This document shows positions 34,325 through 43,574 of a stretch of 64,000 nt of DNA, piece after piece (position 1 is the first letter of the stretch; the number at the start of each line of letters is the position of its first letter). Position numbers and translations under genes: made by a program. Source of the stretch: Alteromonas ponticola (lineage in GTDB: Bacteria > Pseudomonadota > Gammaproteobacteria > Enterobacterales > Alteromonadaceae); contig NZ_JAATNW010000007.1 of assembly GCF_012911815.1 (NCBI RefSeq), forward strand, positions 1-64,000, written 5' to 3'. The notes beneath the pieces were generated by a model, which was given only the letters and a program-made list of their open reading frames with translations, made no database searches and had not been told where the DNA came from.

Positions 34325-35245
34325 ATGAGCCAACCAACACACCACGAAATATACATTAATTCACATTTTACGAAAGTGATAAAAGAGAGACTACAATATT
34401 GCCTGCGTTCAGTAGGGAGAAATGCCCCCAGTGGCTTGATTATAGAGGGGCCAACAGGTGTTGGTAAAACGACAACCTGTGAACGTGAGCAGCTGTTAAT
34501 CAATAAACAATATATTAAAAATGGCTTACCTGCGCCAGTCTACTTGGTTAAATCCCCGAATAATCCCGGCACTAAAGACTATTATTCAGAAATACTCGCT
34601 GAACTAGGTGATCACGCCCCGTATACTGGGACTTTACAAAATTTACGAGATCGCCTTTACAAGCAACTTGTGCGCAAACAAGTAAAAGTTTTAATTTTTG
34701 ATGAATTCCAACAATTGATTGAAAAACGAAGTGCTAAAGTTGTTCGGCAAACCCTAGACGATATAAAACTAATCTCCGACAAGTTTAAAATTGCATGTGT
34801 ATTTGTTGGTACAACGGGTGTCAGCAAATTGGCTGAAAATAATGAGCAAGCTGCTTCCCGTTACCCAAATATCATTCGCATTAACTATATGAAGTTTAAC
34901 AATGAAACGAACCAAGCGAGAACTACAAGATTTATATCTTCGTTCTTAAAAATACACTCTTTTTCTGGGTTGGATCTGGATGAATATGAAATTGCCCTTC
35001 GCTTTTTCGCTGCAACCCGGGGAGACTTACGCCTCTTTGTTCACTTATTAGACGACGCTACAGGTTTCTTGACTGCCCCAAGTGATATCAAACCATTAAC
35101 ACTCGCAAGGTTAGCAAGCTCATACAAATTTTTTTCAAAAAAAATAAAAAAAACAAATATATCTCCATTCACCGCGGATATCGCGGCAATAGAGGATGAA
35201 TTGAAAGTCACTAACATGTTAAAAGCTTCAGGAAAAGCTTCATGA
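34325..35245 (+). CDS. tnsC: TnsC/TniB-like AAA+ transposition regulator
   Basis: The ATG at 34325 gives 306 residues; GAGGAG overlapping the tnsB stop serves as binding site. Walker A is GPTGVGKT (42-49), Walker B is VLIFDEFQQL (~120), and sensor 1 is in VFVGTTGVSKL. It belongs to the TnsC/TniB group, which forms ATP-dependent filaments on target DNA and links the target selector (TniQ) to TnsB. The size is typical of the TniB-like short class and not of the ~550-residue Tn7 TnsC. The stop overlaps the tniQ start (ATGA). Confidence 0.92.
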   Translation: MSQPTHHEIYINSHFTKVIKERLQYCLRSVGRNAPSGLIIEGPTGVGKTTTCEREQLLINKQYIKNGLPAPVYLVKSPNNPGTKDYYSEILAELGDHAPYTGTLQNLRDRLYKQLVRKQVKVLIFDEFQQLIEKRSAKVVRQTLDDIKLISDKFKIACVFVGTTGVSKLAENNEQAASRYPNIIRINYMKFNNETNQARTTRFISSFLKIHSFSGLDLDEYEIALRFFAATRGDLRLFVHLLDDATGFLTAPSDIKPLTLARLASSYKFFSKKIKKTNISPFTADIAAIEDELKVTNMLKASGKAS

Positions 35246-36990
35246 AAAATCCAGAATCCACGTTTAGGTTGCCCTCTAGAGGAGAGTCAGCCTTCCACTA
35301 TTGCGAAGATATAGCGCATTCACATGGCTGGCTTTCATCTGAATTACTTTTGAAGAGTTGTGGATATAATCCAGTAAAAAACTGGTTTATAAAAAAACAA
35401 CCTGCCAATAAGGCAATTAGTATTCTCATTAGCCCATTTGGCAACAAGGCGGATATTGCTTCTTTCGAATTTACGTTTTTCGAAGATATTATCCCGCAGT
35501 TGCGTATTTGCCCTAATTGCCTCAATGAGGGAAAACCACATCGCTCTGACCATCAAGTTCCGTATATTACACACTGTTCCATACATGGCACAGAACTAAT
35601 TGACCACTGCCCTCATTGCACGACAAAGATCTTATCACCACTTCTTCGAGAATGTGAAAGCTGTTTAGCCCCATTAAAAGCAAGTAGCATCACCAGTCGC
35701 TCAAGATATAATGATTTTGCTTACAAACAGAGAGATCCGAATCAGTTTTTGAGCAATCTGTCCATTGTGGCTGGTCTTATTGCGAGGCCATGGGACTTAT
35801 TATCTGCCCCAGTTGACTGGAAAAAGCTAACCAACAAAGAGATTGTACAGGCCTTCGATTGTGCTTTCATGATGGTGACAGATTCTTTAGCCTTTCCCCA
35901 ATATAAAGAAATGTTGTATTCGCGGCATAGCAAGAATTGGAAGCTACTCTCCCCTTTGCTTGAAGAAAAGATAGGTGTACTGAATACCGCCATAACTGAA
36001 TGTGTCGAGGAGTTTGGGCCGACAGTACCTTTAACTAGATTTGGACTAAACAAGTCACAACTAGAAGCTTTGTCATCTTCTTCCGTAAAAATGCTCCCGC
36101 AAAAACGGTTGGTAGTGATGAGTGATGATGAAGAAGCTATTGAGGAGCATTGCACTGGCAGACAAATTATTAAGGTATTTGGCCTCGATTGCGTCACGTT
36201 GAACAAATTAATTGAAATGGATATTTGTGTACCGATAAGTAATACGAGGGTACTGAACCACGCGATATTTTGTTTTAAATCTACCGTTGAACGGATCAAC
36301 GCTTGCTTAGCTGCCTACCACTTACATTCGGGCGGTGAACACTTCTGTTTTAACCATTTATCAGAACAAGCTTTAAAAGCTTACGGACTGACAAAAGGCG
36401 ATATTTTTGTAAGCATAATTAACGGTGAAATTGAAGCTCAGTTTGATGATAAGCAATTGATTGAAGGAAGTCGTATCTTCATTGAATCATCGTCACTTTT
36501 AGCGTTTATAAACACACGCTCGATAATCAAGGATCATATAACAATTGCAGAATTTGCAGAAATTCTGCTTGTACCAGAAGATGTGATTGAAGAGTTAATG
36601 ACTAGAGGCGTTGGCATACTCAACGCTAAGTACGGAAAAACAGTTCCACTTCAATTAGACAAAGCTTCACTGAAAGCTTTCTTTGGAAGCTATGTTCCTA
36701 TAAATAGAATCGCTTGGCTTTACAAGATTCCTCTTAGTAAGATTTTTGAGATTTTAAGAAGTGATGGTCACCGCCCTTCAATAATGTTCATCTATAGCCC
36801 ATCCATAAGAAAACGATACTGGTTTGTAAAAATAGATGAGCATGTTCGATGCAGGTTAAGCGAACTTCTCAGCAAAATTCCCAAAAGACTTATTCAAAAA
36901 AAGTGGTATCGCTATGACGGTGACTCGATTTTTGAAGGTATAGAGGATTGCTTTAGTAATTATGATATGAATGTACCACATGAATACTAG
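35242..36990 (+). CDS. tniQ: TniQ/TnsD-like target-selection protein
   Basis: The 582-residue protein has the TniQ start (FRLPSRGESAFHYCEDIAHS) followed by zinc-binding motifs: C90-x2-C93 paired with C112 and H115, and C123-x2-C126 paired with C138 and C141. The C-terminal ~350 residues are longer than in CRISPR-associated TniQ and resemble TnsD-type proteins, which bind a specific chromosomal site. This suggests insertion at a fixed attachment site, not guide-RNA targeting. The start overlaps tnsC by four bases. No cas genes or CRISPR repeats follow; the next genes are small cargo genes. Confidence 0.87.
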   Translation: MKNPESTFRLPSRGESAFHYCEDIAHSHGWLSSELLLKSCGYNPVKNWFIKKQPANKAISILISPFGNKADIASFEFTFFEDIIPQLRICPNCLNEGKPHRSDHQVPYITHCSIHGTELIDHCPHCTTKILSPLLRECESCLAPLKASSITSRSRYNDFAYKQRDPNQFLSNLSIVAGLIARPWDLLSAPVDWKKLTNKEIVQAFDCAFMMVTDSLAFPQYKEMLYSRHSKNWKLLSPLLEEKIGVLNTAITECVEEFGPTVPLTRFGLNKSQLEALSSSSVKMLPQKRLVVMSDDEEAIEEHCTGRQIIKVFGLDCVTLNKLIEMDICVPISNTRVLNHAIFCFKSTVERINACLAAYHLHSGGEHFCFNHLSEQALKAYGLTKGDIFVSIINGEIEAQFDDKQLIEGSRIFIESSSLLAFINTRSIIKDHITIAEFAEILLVPEDVIEELMTRGVGILNAKYGKTVPLQLDKASLKAFFGSYVPINRIAWLYKIPLSKIFEILRSDGHRPSIMFIYSPSIRKRYWFVKIDEHVRCRLSELLSKIPKRLIQKKWYRYDGDSIFEGIEDCFSNYDMNVPHEY

Positions 36991-37117
36991 AATTTTTTCT
37001 TGTACCTATTTGTTTCAAATTAACAGGAGTAGGCAAATAGAGGATACTTTTCAGAAACTTTGTATTGGGTTTAATTAATTTTGTTAAATCGAAATAAAAC
37101 GCCAAGGGTTATTGTTT

Positions 37118-37447
37118 ATGAATGTTATATTTTTGTGCACATCGAATTTAAATCGCTCTAGAACGGCAGAAAATTATTTTCGCAGTAGATTCCCTGAAAT
37201 TAACTTTAGAACGGCTGGTTTAAGCGAAAAATATTGTAAACAATATAAGACGATTTTGTGCACCGAAGAGCTTTTAAGTTGGGCCGACAAGATATTCGTC
37301 ATGGAGGATATGCATATAGAGCGGATAAAAAGATCCACGGATGAAAAATACCTTCATAAAATCATCAATCTCGAAATTGAAGATAAGTTTGCTTACTTTG
37401 ACGATACATTGATTAAGCTACTCGAATCGCGGGTTGCATTACCGTAG
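37118..37447 (+). CDS. Short low-molecular-weight phosphotyrosine phosphatase-like protein
   Basis: The ATG at 37118 is chosen (AAGGG nine bases before; the in-frame TTG at 37112 is less likely), giving 109 residues. FLCTSNLNRSRTAE contains C7-x5-R13, the phosphate-binding loop of the LMW-PTP fold. It has the length of the short family variant and lacks the usual D-P general acid, ending instead INLEIEDKFAYFDDTLIKLL. Such short proteins occur widely in islands and phage-defence neighbourhoods; the substrate is unknown. It lies 127 bp after tniQ, in the first cargo position, and may form a unit with the next two small genes. LLSWADKIFVMEDMH matches the family's second core motif. Confidence 0.75.
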   Translation: MNVIFLCTSNLNRSRTAENYFRSRFPEINFRTAGLSEKYCKQYKTILCTEELLSWADKIFVMEDMHIERIKRSTDEKYLHKIINLEIEDKFAYFDDTLIKLLESRVALP

Positions 37448-37483
37448 ATTGGCTATAATTGCATCTAGCAATAGGAAAACAGC

Positions 37484-37720
37484 ATGAAAAATGATGACGT
37501 TTTAGATGTACTCGCACTCGCACGTAAAGTTAAACGCGTTAGTGAAGGTGGCGCTTTGCCCACTGAATGGCTTCGCGAGGAACAAATACTTTACGGAATG
37601 AACCATGATTTTCCTAATGATTTGCAGCGAATCACACCCGACTATAGGATTTCTATAGGCAAATTTAAAGAATCCCAGTTTCATTCGCTTTTTAGTCTGT
37701 TACATAAATTCGTTCGATAA
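37484..37720 (+). CDS. Small hypothetical cargo protein
   Basis: The 78-residue soluble protein is not recognised. It begins with a helical MKNDDVLDVLALARKVKRVS segment. GGA lies upstream of the ATG, and a TATAAT box occurs at 37454-37459, though without a well-spaced -35 element. It is four bases upstream of the next small gene, so the two are probably cotranslated. Some of its residues (LPTEWLREEQIL, DYRISIGKFKESQFHSLFSLLH) look like structured protein and not random frame. Confidence 0.55.
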   Translation: MKNDDVLDVLALARKVKRVSEGGALPTEWLREEQILYGMNHDFPNDLQRITPDYRISIGKFKESQFHSLFSLLHKFVR

Positions 37721-37724
37721 CATC

Positions 37725-38015
37725 ATGCCGTATTGCCACTCATCATTGAAAGCTCGGATCCCTGAAATGGTTGAAAATATTATCAATCGCATCGCTATAG
37801 ATAAATTTCGTGCTAGACAAGCTTATAGTCTAGACAGCAACATGTGGAATATAGACGGTTCATTAAACGATGTTCGCGCTGTTTGCAATGATGGTAATGA
37901 GATTGTGAAATTCTTCTGCCGGTACGAGGAGGATATAAAGCGTACCGACGCAAAGATAGCAGAATTTGCCCGCAACCATTCGACATTATGTGAACTGGTT
38001 AATAGCAAGGAATAA
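37725..38015 (+). CDS. Small hypothetical cargo protein
   Basis: The 96-residue soluble protein starts four bases after the preceding stop. It contains one Cys-rich stretch (MPYCHSSLKARIP, later VCNDGNEIVKFFCRYEEDIK), but no known motif. No separate ribosome binding site is seen, consistent with coupling to 37484-37720. It is possibly a two-component toxin-antitoxin-like pair with its neighbour, which is purely positional inference. Confidence 0.5.
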   Translation: MPYCHSSLKARIPEMVENIINRIAIDKFRARQAYSLDSNMWNIDGSLNDVRAVCNDGNEIVKFFCRYEEDIKRTDAKIAEFARNHSTLCELVNSKE

Positions 38016-38229
38016 TGAGGTCCTAGTGGTAGTAGCTCATATCTGATCTGCCAGTTCGATAAATATGGTTTGACTTCATTTGACAGACAGTTGTTTGCGC
38101 ACAGCAGTAATTAATCTAGATCGTCTCTTTCGGAGTGACGCTGTGAACCTAGTTCTAGAAAATCTGAAGATGGTTTGCTTTCGAGGCAGCTATCCCAAGT
38201 TTTATTCGTTTTTTCTTGCTTGATTAGCT
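38016..38229. other. Non-coding gap after the small cargo genes
   Basis: No gene, strong hairpin or repeat is visible here. It precedes a decayed gene and could hold a lost transposon edge. Confidence 0.4.
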
Positions 38230-38651
38230 CAATTGCTACCAACTAATTGTGCACATACGCCTGCACAAATCAACGGCAATTGTAGCTCGTTCGTAAAAGG
38301 AGCTACCCACTCAATTGTTGAACAGCCCGTTGACCAATTAAACGTGAAGCAGGATGTTGCGCAAACTAAAACAACTCAACAAGCTGTAGTGGCATAGTGG
38401 ATTTGGCCAATATGCTTAAATCTGTCGAGGATCCAGCACTCGAAAATGCGTTTAGTTACTACATGGAAGCCGCAAAAGCCGCCCACATGTAGTTCAACGA
38501 CTCAACATTAAGTGAAGCAAAAAAGTCTCGTTTACTGGATGTCAATCTAGCGAATAAGAAACAAAAGATGTGTCAGGTTCGTGAGGAGGTAATCAGTTTA
38601 GTGCAACAAGGGTATGCCTCTGGCGTGAATACTCCAGAATATTGCCGTTAA
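38230..38651 (+). pseudogene. Decayed hypothetical gene with frameshift and in-frame stop
   Basis: One frame (38230-38397) reads GNCSSFVKGATHSIVEQPVD... to TAG at 38395. The continuation is in another frame from 38412 (MLKSVEDPALENAFSYYMEA), with an internal TAG at 38490-38492, then FNDSTLSEAKKSRLLDVNLA and a natural end CQVREEVISLVQQGYASGVN to TAA at 38649-38651. Protein-like composition on both sides of the breaks argues for a former gene. I recognise no family. Confidence 0.55.
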
Positions 38652-38683
38652 ATTATTAAGCCCCGATTAGGTGATGGGCCCCC

Positions 38684-39181
38684 CTACTGGTGTTTATCTT
38701 CAACTACTTCGAGCGCACTTGAACTTTCACAGCACAGTTGCTCTTCTGGAGCGTCAACTTGCGAATCTGCAATTCTTTTGAATCGTAGATAAAAATATGC
38801 GGAGCACAATCCCCAAAGAAGAAAATAGCCAAGCTGTTTCTCCACTATCAAAATTGTTAATTTATCGTACCAGAGTAGAAAAACTGTTTGCTCCCATAGC
38901 ATTGGAGTCGCTGAATACGGCAAAAGATAATATGCGTTATCAATAAACGCCCCCAAAATAAGTATCAGTGTTATCCCAGCGATTGCTGAAGCAATTTTGC
39001 GCTCTGTATCACTGACATCGGGTGACCGCAGTGCCGGTAAAATTAACGCCAATAGTATTATTCCTATCGCCATATCGATGAAGTCGTAAGCACCACCAGC
39101 TGATGCAACTGATATCGCTCCACCCAAGCCAGTTGCATAAAGCGCAAACTGCTCTGTGCCGATATTATTTTTGTTTTCCAT
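38684..39181 (-). CDS. Small multi-spanning membrane protein, unknown function
   Basis: The 165-residue protein has about four hydrophobic helices (~15-30, ~33-50, ~62-82, ~112-128) and a short acidic, Cys-containing cytoplasmic tail (APEEQLCCESSSALEVVEDK). I recognise no family. It stands alone between the decayed gene and the IS21 remnant, so it is probably island cargo. No signal peptide or catalytic motif is evident. Confidence 0.55.
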   Translation of the reverse strand: MENKNNIGTEQFALYATGLGGAISVASAGGAYDFIDMAIGIILLALILPALRSPDVSDTERKIASAIAGITLILILGAFIDNAYYLLPYSATPMLWEQTVFLLWYDKLTILIVEKQLGYFLLWGLCSAYFYLRFKRIADSQVDAPEEQLCCESSSALEVVEDKHQ

Positions 39182-39378
39182 TCGCTATTTTTCCCTTGTG
39201 GTTAGCGTTGAGAGGCTGGCCCAAACTTACTGTTTGAGAAGAATACTTGCATAATTAGGGGGAACTGTACAATATACCACCACAGTCACTTCGTTCCAAA
39301 TATTTAGGCCAAGCATTTTACGTCCTTAGATGGACTGTTTGTTAGCTATTTACTACGCCGTTCATCCCAAGTTGTTGA

Positions 39379-39423
39379 TTTGCAGCTAAATCTGATCCAC
39401 TGTTTGCATTGAATTTGATCCAC
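39379..39423. repeat. IS21-type terminal tandem repeats
   Basis: The two ~22-bp units are TTTGCAGCTAAATCTGATCC (39379) and TTTGCATTGAATTTGATCC (39403), both followed by AC. IS21 elements carry several such IstA-binding repeats at each end. Confidence 0.7.
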
Positions 39424-39462
39424 CATGTTGGTTAAATTAATGCCACATTTTTGCTGTGTTTA

Positions 39463-40218
39463 CTAGTTATTCTTCCCCTTAGTTCGCTGTGATGATTGTT
39501 TAAACCGGTAGCTATCGTTACCCGTTTCAATGATATGGCAATGATGCGTTAGTTTGTCCAGCAAGGCGGTTGTCATCTTTGCGTCACCAAACACTTTCGA
39601 CCATTCCGTGAAGTTGAGGTTGGTTGTGATGATGATGCTGGTTCGCTCGTAGAGCTTACTGAGCAGATGGAACAGCAAGGTGCCTCCCGCCTGACTGAAC
39701 GGCACATAGCCAAGCTCGTCGAGGATAATGATATCGACAGAGGCAAGTCGGTTAGCTGTACGACCCACATGGCCTTGTAGTTTCTCCTGCTCCAATTGAT
39801 TAACCAGCTCAATGGTAGAGAGGAAGCGAACTCTGAGGTGGTGGTGTTGAATTGCCTGCACACCTATAGCTGTAGCCAGATGCGTTTTACCGGTGCCAGG
39901 CCCGCCTACCAGAACGATATTCTGACAGTCCTGTACGAACTCACACCGATGTAGTCCTTTTACCAGCGTGGTGTCCACGGTGCTTTCAGTAAAGTCAAAG
40001 CCATATAAATCGCGATAGGCGGGGAATCTGGCTGTTTTCATTTGATACGCGATGGAGCGTACTTCCCGGTCGGAGACTTCTGCTTTTAGTAAGGTGGTGA
40101 GAATAGGCAGCGCTTGCTGATAGGCGGGTGAGTTCTGCGCCGATAGCTCCTGTATACTTTGCATCATGCCATGAAGTTTAAGCGTTTTAAGGGTATGGAT
40201 TAATGCTTCAATGTGCAT
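39463..40218 (-). CDS. istB: IstB ATPase of IS21-family element
   Basis: The 251-residue AAA+ protein has Walker [12 protein letters not shown] (~104-114) and Walker [13 protein letters not shown] (~166). In IS21 elements IstB binds ATP, bends target DNA and activates the IstA transposase. The start overlaps the istA stop region by 11 bases, as is typical for istAB. The gene looks intact, but the istA partner is truncated at its 5' end, so no function in transposition is expected. Confidence 0.92.
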   Translation of the reverse strand: MHIEALIHTLKTLKLHGMMQSIQELSAQNSPAYQQALPILTTLLKAEVSDREVRSIAYQMKTARFPAYRDLYGFDFTESTVDTTLVKGLHRCEFVQDCQNIVLVGGPGTGKTHLATAIGVQAIQHHHLRVRFLSTIELVNQLEQEKLQGHVGRTANRLASVDIIILDELGYVPFSQAGGTLLFHLLSKLYERTSIIITTNLNFTEWSKVFGDAKMTTALLDKLTHHCHIIETGNDSYRFKQSSQRTKGKNN

Positions 40219-41035
40219 ATTTGGTGCCTCTCAACTGTTCATAACGGGCTGTATCTACGGTAGGCTCGATGGTTAATTTCAGTCGGTTATCCAGTGGCAC
40301 TGGCTCCGGGGTTTGCGGCTGTAGTAACCGATTGAGGCAGTTAATAATATGCGGCTTAGATGTTAGCCCGGCTTTGAGTGATTCAGTGATGGCTTGTTCA
40401 ACCAACCCCTCATCGTGATGCAACACTAGTGACAGGATATCCACCATGTCACGGTCACCACCAGTACGCTTTAACCATTGTGATTGCAATTGACTGAAGG
40501 CTTCCGGCAGGGTTTCGAACGGTGCACCATTGCGTAGTGCACCGGGTTTACGCTGGGCGACAAGCAGGTAATGTTTCCAGTCATACACTGTATGACCCGG
40601 ATGGTTATGGTCACGACTAAATACACGGTTATGCTCTGCAACCTGCTTCCCTTCGGCAATACACACCAGTTTGACAGGATACACATGTAAACTGACTAAG
40701 CGATTAGCATAGCTGGCTGGAACGCTGTATTTGTTACGCTCGAACATGACAAGACAGGTTGATGATACACGTTTGGTCTGTTCGATAAAGCCATCGAACG
40801 GTGCCGTAATCGCCATTAGGTGCGACTGCTCCGACTGCCAGATTTGTTCTACGGTTTGTTTTGCGTACTCCGGGTGAAGTTGGTTTTGCCACTGCTGGCG
40901 GCAAGCGTCTTCCAACCATCCATTCAGTGCATCAAGCGAGTCAACCCTAGGCAGGCTATTCCACAGAGTATTGCGGCTGTCTTGGACATACTTCTCTACC
41001 TGGCCTTTTTCCCATCCAAGGCATGATACGGACAA
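40208..41035 (-). pseudogene. istA: IstA transposase, 5'-truncated
   Basis: The frame begins at GWEKGQVEKYVQDSRN, which in complete IstA lies in the second half of the DDE domain, and continues to a normal C-terminus ([20 protein letters not shown]). The helix-turn-helix and the first two catalytic acids are missing. The ATG at 41035 is fortuitous. The break point is at about 41010-41040. Confidence 0.85.
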
Positions 41036-41334
41036 TCAGTTATTAGCTTTTGAAAGAAATTTACGAGTGATTACCAGACATTTAATCACGATGAAATATA
41101 TTTTTGTTAAATCGACAGGCTGAAGGGTTTTTAATTTTAAGCTATATGCGAAATGCAAATTGGGTTGTTAAAGCTAGGTTAGATCGCTTTACTTTCGTTG
41201 CTGACGAACTTACTTTTTTCTCACATTTCACCCCCTCAATAAGGCTATAAGCACAATATTGATATTTGCCCTTTTTCTGTTATCTTCAATAACGTCTGTA
41301 TAAAAAATACCCACAACCTTGCAAGGGAACTGTC
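41036..41334. other. A+T-rich gap upstream of the secreted orphan gene
   Basis: I see no gene. TTTTGTTAAATCGA at 41104 also occurs as TTTTGTTAAATCGA near 37080, upstream of the phosphatase-like gene; it may be a common element end or promoter, but I cannot tell. Confidence 0.35.
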
Positions 41335-42504
41335 ATGAAACTATACATTCTCGCAACATTACTAATTTCGCTCTCATCAGTTAGTGGCTCGCTATCCGCA
41401 AGCGACTCACCAAATATTATCGAGATTGAATATAATGGGGTTAAATCGAACGTTGTTAGTGTTCCGATTAACCAAAGCGGCCTCATTGGGCAAGAAGGCT
41501 TAAAGAGAACTTGCGGACAAAGACAAGCAGAATTTAATCAGCTTAGAGAAATTATTCTGGCAGCAAAACAACTTTCAGAGGTGGAGGGTAAACGGCAATA
41601 TTTTGCTATAGCTCATGGCTCAGAAGATGTATTTTTTAGTCGCTATAGGAGCATGGGTGTCAGGATAAGCAAGTTTAATAGAGGTGCCGAACTACCTGAG
41701 AGTGGATTTGTGTTATGCATCCACTCTGACAACAAACAGCAATTACAAGGAAATAAAGCCGATTTATATGACACTCTCATGAACCTTGGTTTTGGTGGCA
41801 TTAATATTGGTGACCAAAATCCATGGTTTAATCCCGCCAGCATCAGCACGGAAGACTATCCACCAGGGTCTATTACCTTCTTTCAGGTGGTCGGCGACGT
41901 TAAATTTTATGCCAAATTTTATAATCATGTTATTCAAAGCGTGAACGAGACAATCACGACCTTGCAAAACCACGTACCTTTAAATGAGAGGGAAGAATTT
42001 AATGCGCTTCTACCTGAAATCGCTAAATCAAAAGAGCATTTCACAATGGGAGTATCTCCTTCCATAGATGACAGCCCGATAGAGTTGGAGGATGGCTGGA
42101 CCCTGCGAAATGCCCATACGGAGCAAAATGGAATTATCACTTCTTATACAATACAGAAATTTTATGAGAATGTTACCGCCGCACAATTAAAGGACTTGTA
42201 CGCAGACAGAATTGGGCATCCAGCAATAGGCTCTAGCGGCGATAAATATGTAGTGTTTGAAAATGACCTTTCGCCAAAACAAATGCTGCACTACTTAAGT
42301 AAGAGTAAGCCTGAGGAGAAATATAAAATCCTTGTTCGCTTTAGAACTAACCAATCTCCAGAGGGGACTATGTTAATGGTTAGTGCAAGTTCCCAAACGC
42401 TTTTAAGTCAATCAGAAGAGAGGTCGAAAAGAAAACTTGAAGTCTTCTTGGATGATTACAAAAAGAAAGTGATGGCACAAAAAAGAAGTGATATTTCACT
42501 CTAA
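41335..42504 (+). CDS. Exported hypothetical protein in the island
   Basis: The 389-residue protein has a signal peptide (MKLYILATLLISLSSVSGSL, cleavage near SLSA). The mature part is soluble, with few Cys (two around residues 60 and 128), and ends in a charged helix (SEERSKRKLEVFLDDYKKKV). AAGGGAA lies eight bases before the ATG. I recognise no family. It sits between the IS21 remnant and decayed genes, so it is probably horizontally acquired; the even reading frame and clear signal peptide argue for a real gene. Confidence 0.65.
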   Translation: MKLYILATLLISLSSVSGSLSASDSPNIIEIEYNGVKSNVVSVPINQSGLIGQEGLKRTCGQRQAEFNQLREIILAAKQLSEVEGKRQYFAIAHGSEDVFFSRYRSMGVRISKFNRGAELPESGFVLCIHSDNKQQLQGNKADLYDTLMNLGFGGINIGDQNPWFNPASISTEDYPPGSITFFQVVGDVKFYAKFYNHVIQSVNETITTLQNHVPLNEREEFNALLPEIAKSKEHFTMGVSPSIDDSPIELEDGWTLRNAHTEQNGIITSYTIQKFYENVTAAQLKDLYADRIGHPAIGSSGDKYVVFENDLSPKQMLHYLSKSKPEEKYKILVRFRTNQSPEGTMLMVSASSQTLLSQSEERSKRKLEVFLDDYKKKVMAQKRSDISL

Positions 42505-42606
42505 AGTAAGAAAGAGAAGGTCACCACACAGAAAAATACTTTGAGGGTTATTGATTTGTGCCAGGCAATTATAAGATTTAACACCTTATCTTCATTGCTT
42601 TTTAAG

Positions 42607-42867
42607 TCACTTTTCCGCTATGTTGGTAATGATGTCAATCAGTTTTTCCACGAACGATGCCATTGCTTCACTCTCTTTTCTCTCAGATTAGCGGATTCCA
42701 TATCCGAGAATTGTTCAAGGTACATTAATTTGGTCAGATTATACTTAGTACTGAAGACTTGAATTGGTTTATTCCTATGCAGGCAAACTCTCATCAGCAG
42801 GTTGCTAGTAACACCGATATAAACTGTCGTGAGTATTTGTAACAATGTAAATAGCTGGCGACTTCAA
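42607..42867 (-). pseudogene. GIY-YIG nuclease-family gene, twice frameshifted
   Basis: In three successive frames the sequence gives AIYIVTNTHDS, then VYIGVTSNLLMRVCLHRN with FSTKYNLTKLMYLEQFSDME and REKRVKQWHRSWK, then KLIDIITNIAEK. That is the complete ~85-residue small GIY-YIG protein (UvrC-type fold). Two frameshifts (near 42825 and 42640) and loss of an ATG (TTG at 42867) disable it. Plus-strand ORFs across it are shadows. Confidence 0.85.
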
Positions 42868-42957
42868 TCTCAAGCTCCGTTTGAGTAGTGTAATCAAAGA
42901 TTAAAATGCTTGATGAATTGAATAAAGTACTGTTTAAGAGCAGTCAGGTAGCCTAGG

Positions 42958-42986
42958 GAGGTTGCGGCCTGCGCCGCAATGACCTC
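42958..42986. repeat. Strong G+C-rich hairpin
   Basis: GAGGT-TGCGGC-CTGC-GCCGCA-atg-ACCTC forms an 11-bp stem interrupted by a 3-nt bulge in an otherwise A+T-rich gap. There is no T-run, so it looks more like a REP-type palindrome than a terminator. The rest of 42868-43264 shows no convincing gene; a 42-codon plus frame starts at 43140. Confidence 0.6.
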
Positions 42987-43264
42987 AGTTTTCTAGGTTC
43001 ACCAAGGTCTGCTTTACGTACACAAGAGACTGTCAGTTTTGATCTCGCTCTGTTTTAAAGTTGCCAGATTAAATAACAACTAACCGACCTAAGCCAATCG
43101 ACCTAAACTACCAAAATAAATCTGTATGATTACTTAATCATGACTCTAACAGCGCTATCACCTAGATTTTTTGAAGAAGTGTTTTCCTCTGTATCCAAAT
43201 TGAAAACTCTGTTGCGAGAAAGAAATTTTGACAACAGGAATGACTATCCGCTTACAAATTCAAA

Positions 43265-43495
43265 TTAAATGATATCGTTATCGATTTTTGCGTTCTGGGG
43301 CTTTGAGACTATACCATCGTCGATAGTGTACGCTCCTTTAATGGACACTATCCCTTCATCAACGAAATATTGATTTTTAATTTCTAAGGCCAACACAGCA
43401 GATTTTGAAATTATGTCATCATTCATATTGGTCATAAGATAATACTCAATTTGTAGGGTATAGAAGCACTTTACTAGCTTGTGATTTTCGCGCAA
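43265..43495 (-). CDS. Unrecognised small ORF, possibly a gene relic
   Basis: This is a 76-residue frame, or ~56 residues from the internal MTNMNDD start. The end YFVDEGIVSIKGAYTIDDGI vaguely resembles the C-terminal strand of beta-carbonic anhydrases (GxxxVxGAxYDIxTGxV), but the zinc-binding core is absent. No ribosome binding site is evident. It may be the remains of a longer gene. Confidence 0.25.
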   Translation of the reverse strand: MRENHKLVKCFYTLQIEYYLMTNMNDDIISKSAVLALEIKNQYFVDEGIVSIKGAYTIDDGIVSKPQNAKIDNDII

Positions 43496-43574
43496 GTTGC
43501 ATATTGCGGGAAAATTTGTTACTACTCTTAAAATGCTGATTTTATTTATTATTTAACTTTTTATGTCAGCATGT

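Larger units (their letters stand above)
39373..41035 (-). mobile_element. IS21-family element, truncated
   Basis: The remnant contains a complete istB, the 3' three-quarters of istA and one end with the family's tandem terminal repeats (39379-39400 and 39403-39423). The element is broken near 41035, within istA, and the other end is missing. It is transposition-deficient unless helped by another copy. Confidence 0.85.

Noticed and set aside
42541-42762. 73-codon plus-strand ORF
   Set aside because: It is the opposite strand of the frameshifted GIY-YIG gene.
43140-43268. 42-codon plus-strand ORF in the gap after the GIY-YIG pseudogene
   Set aside because: There is no ribosome binding site or known family; it is too short to support.
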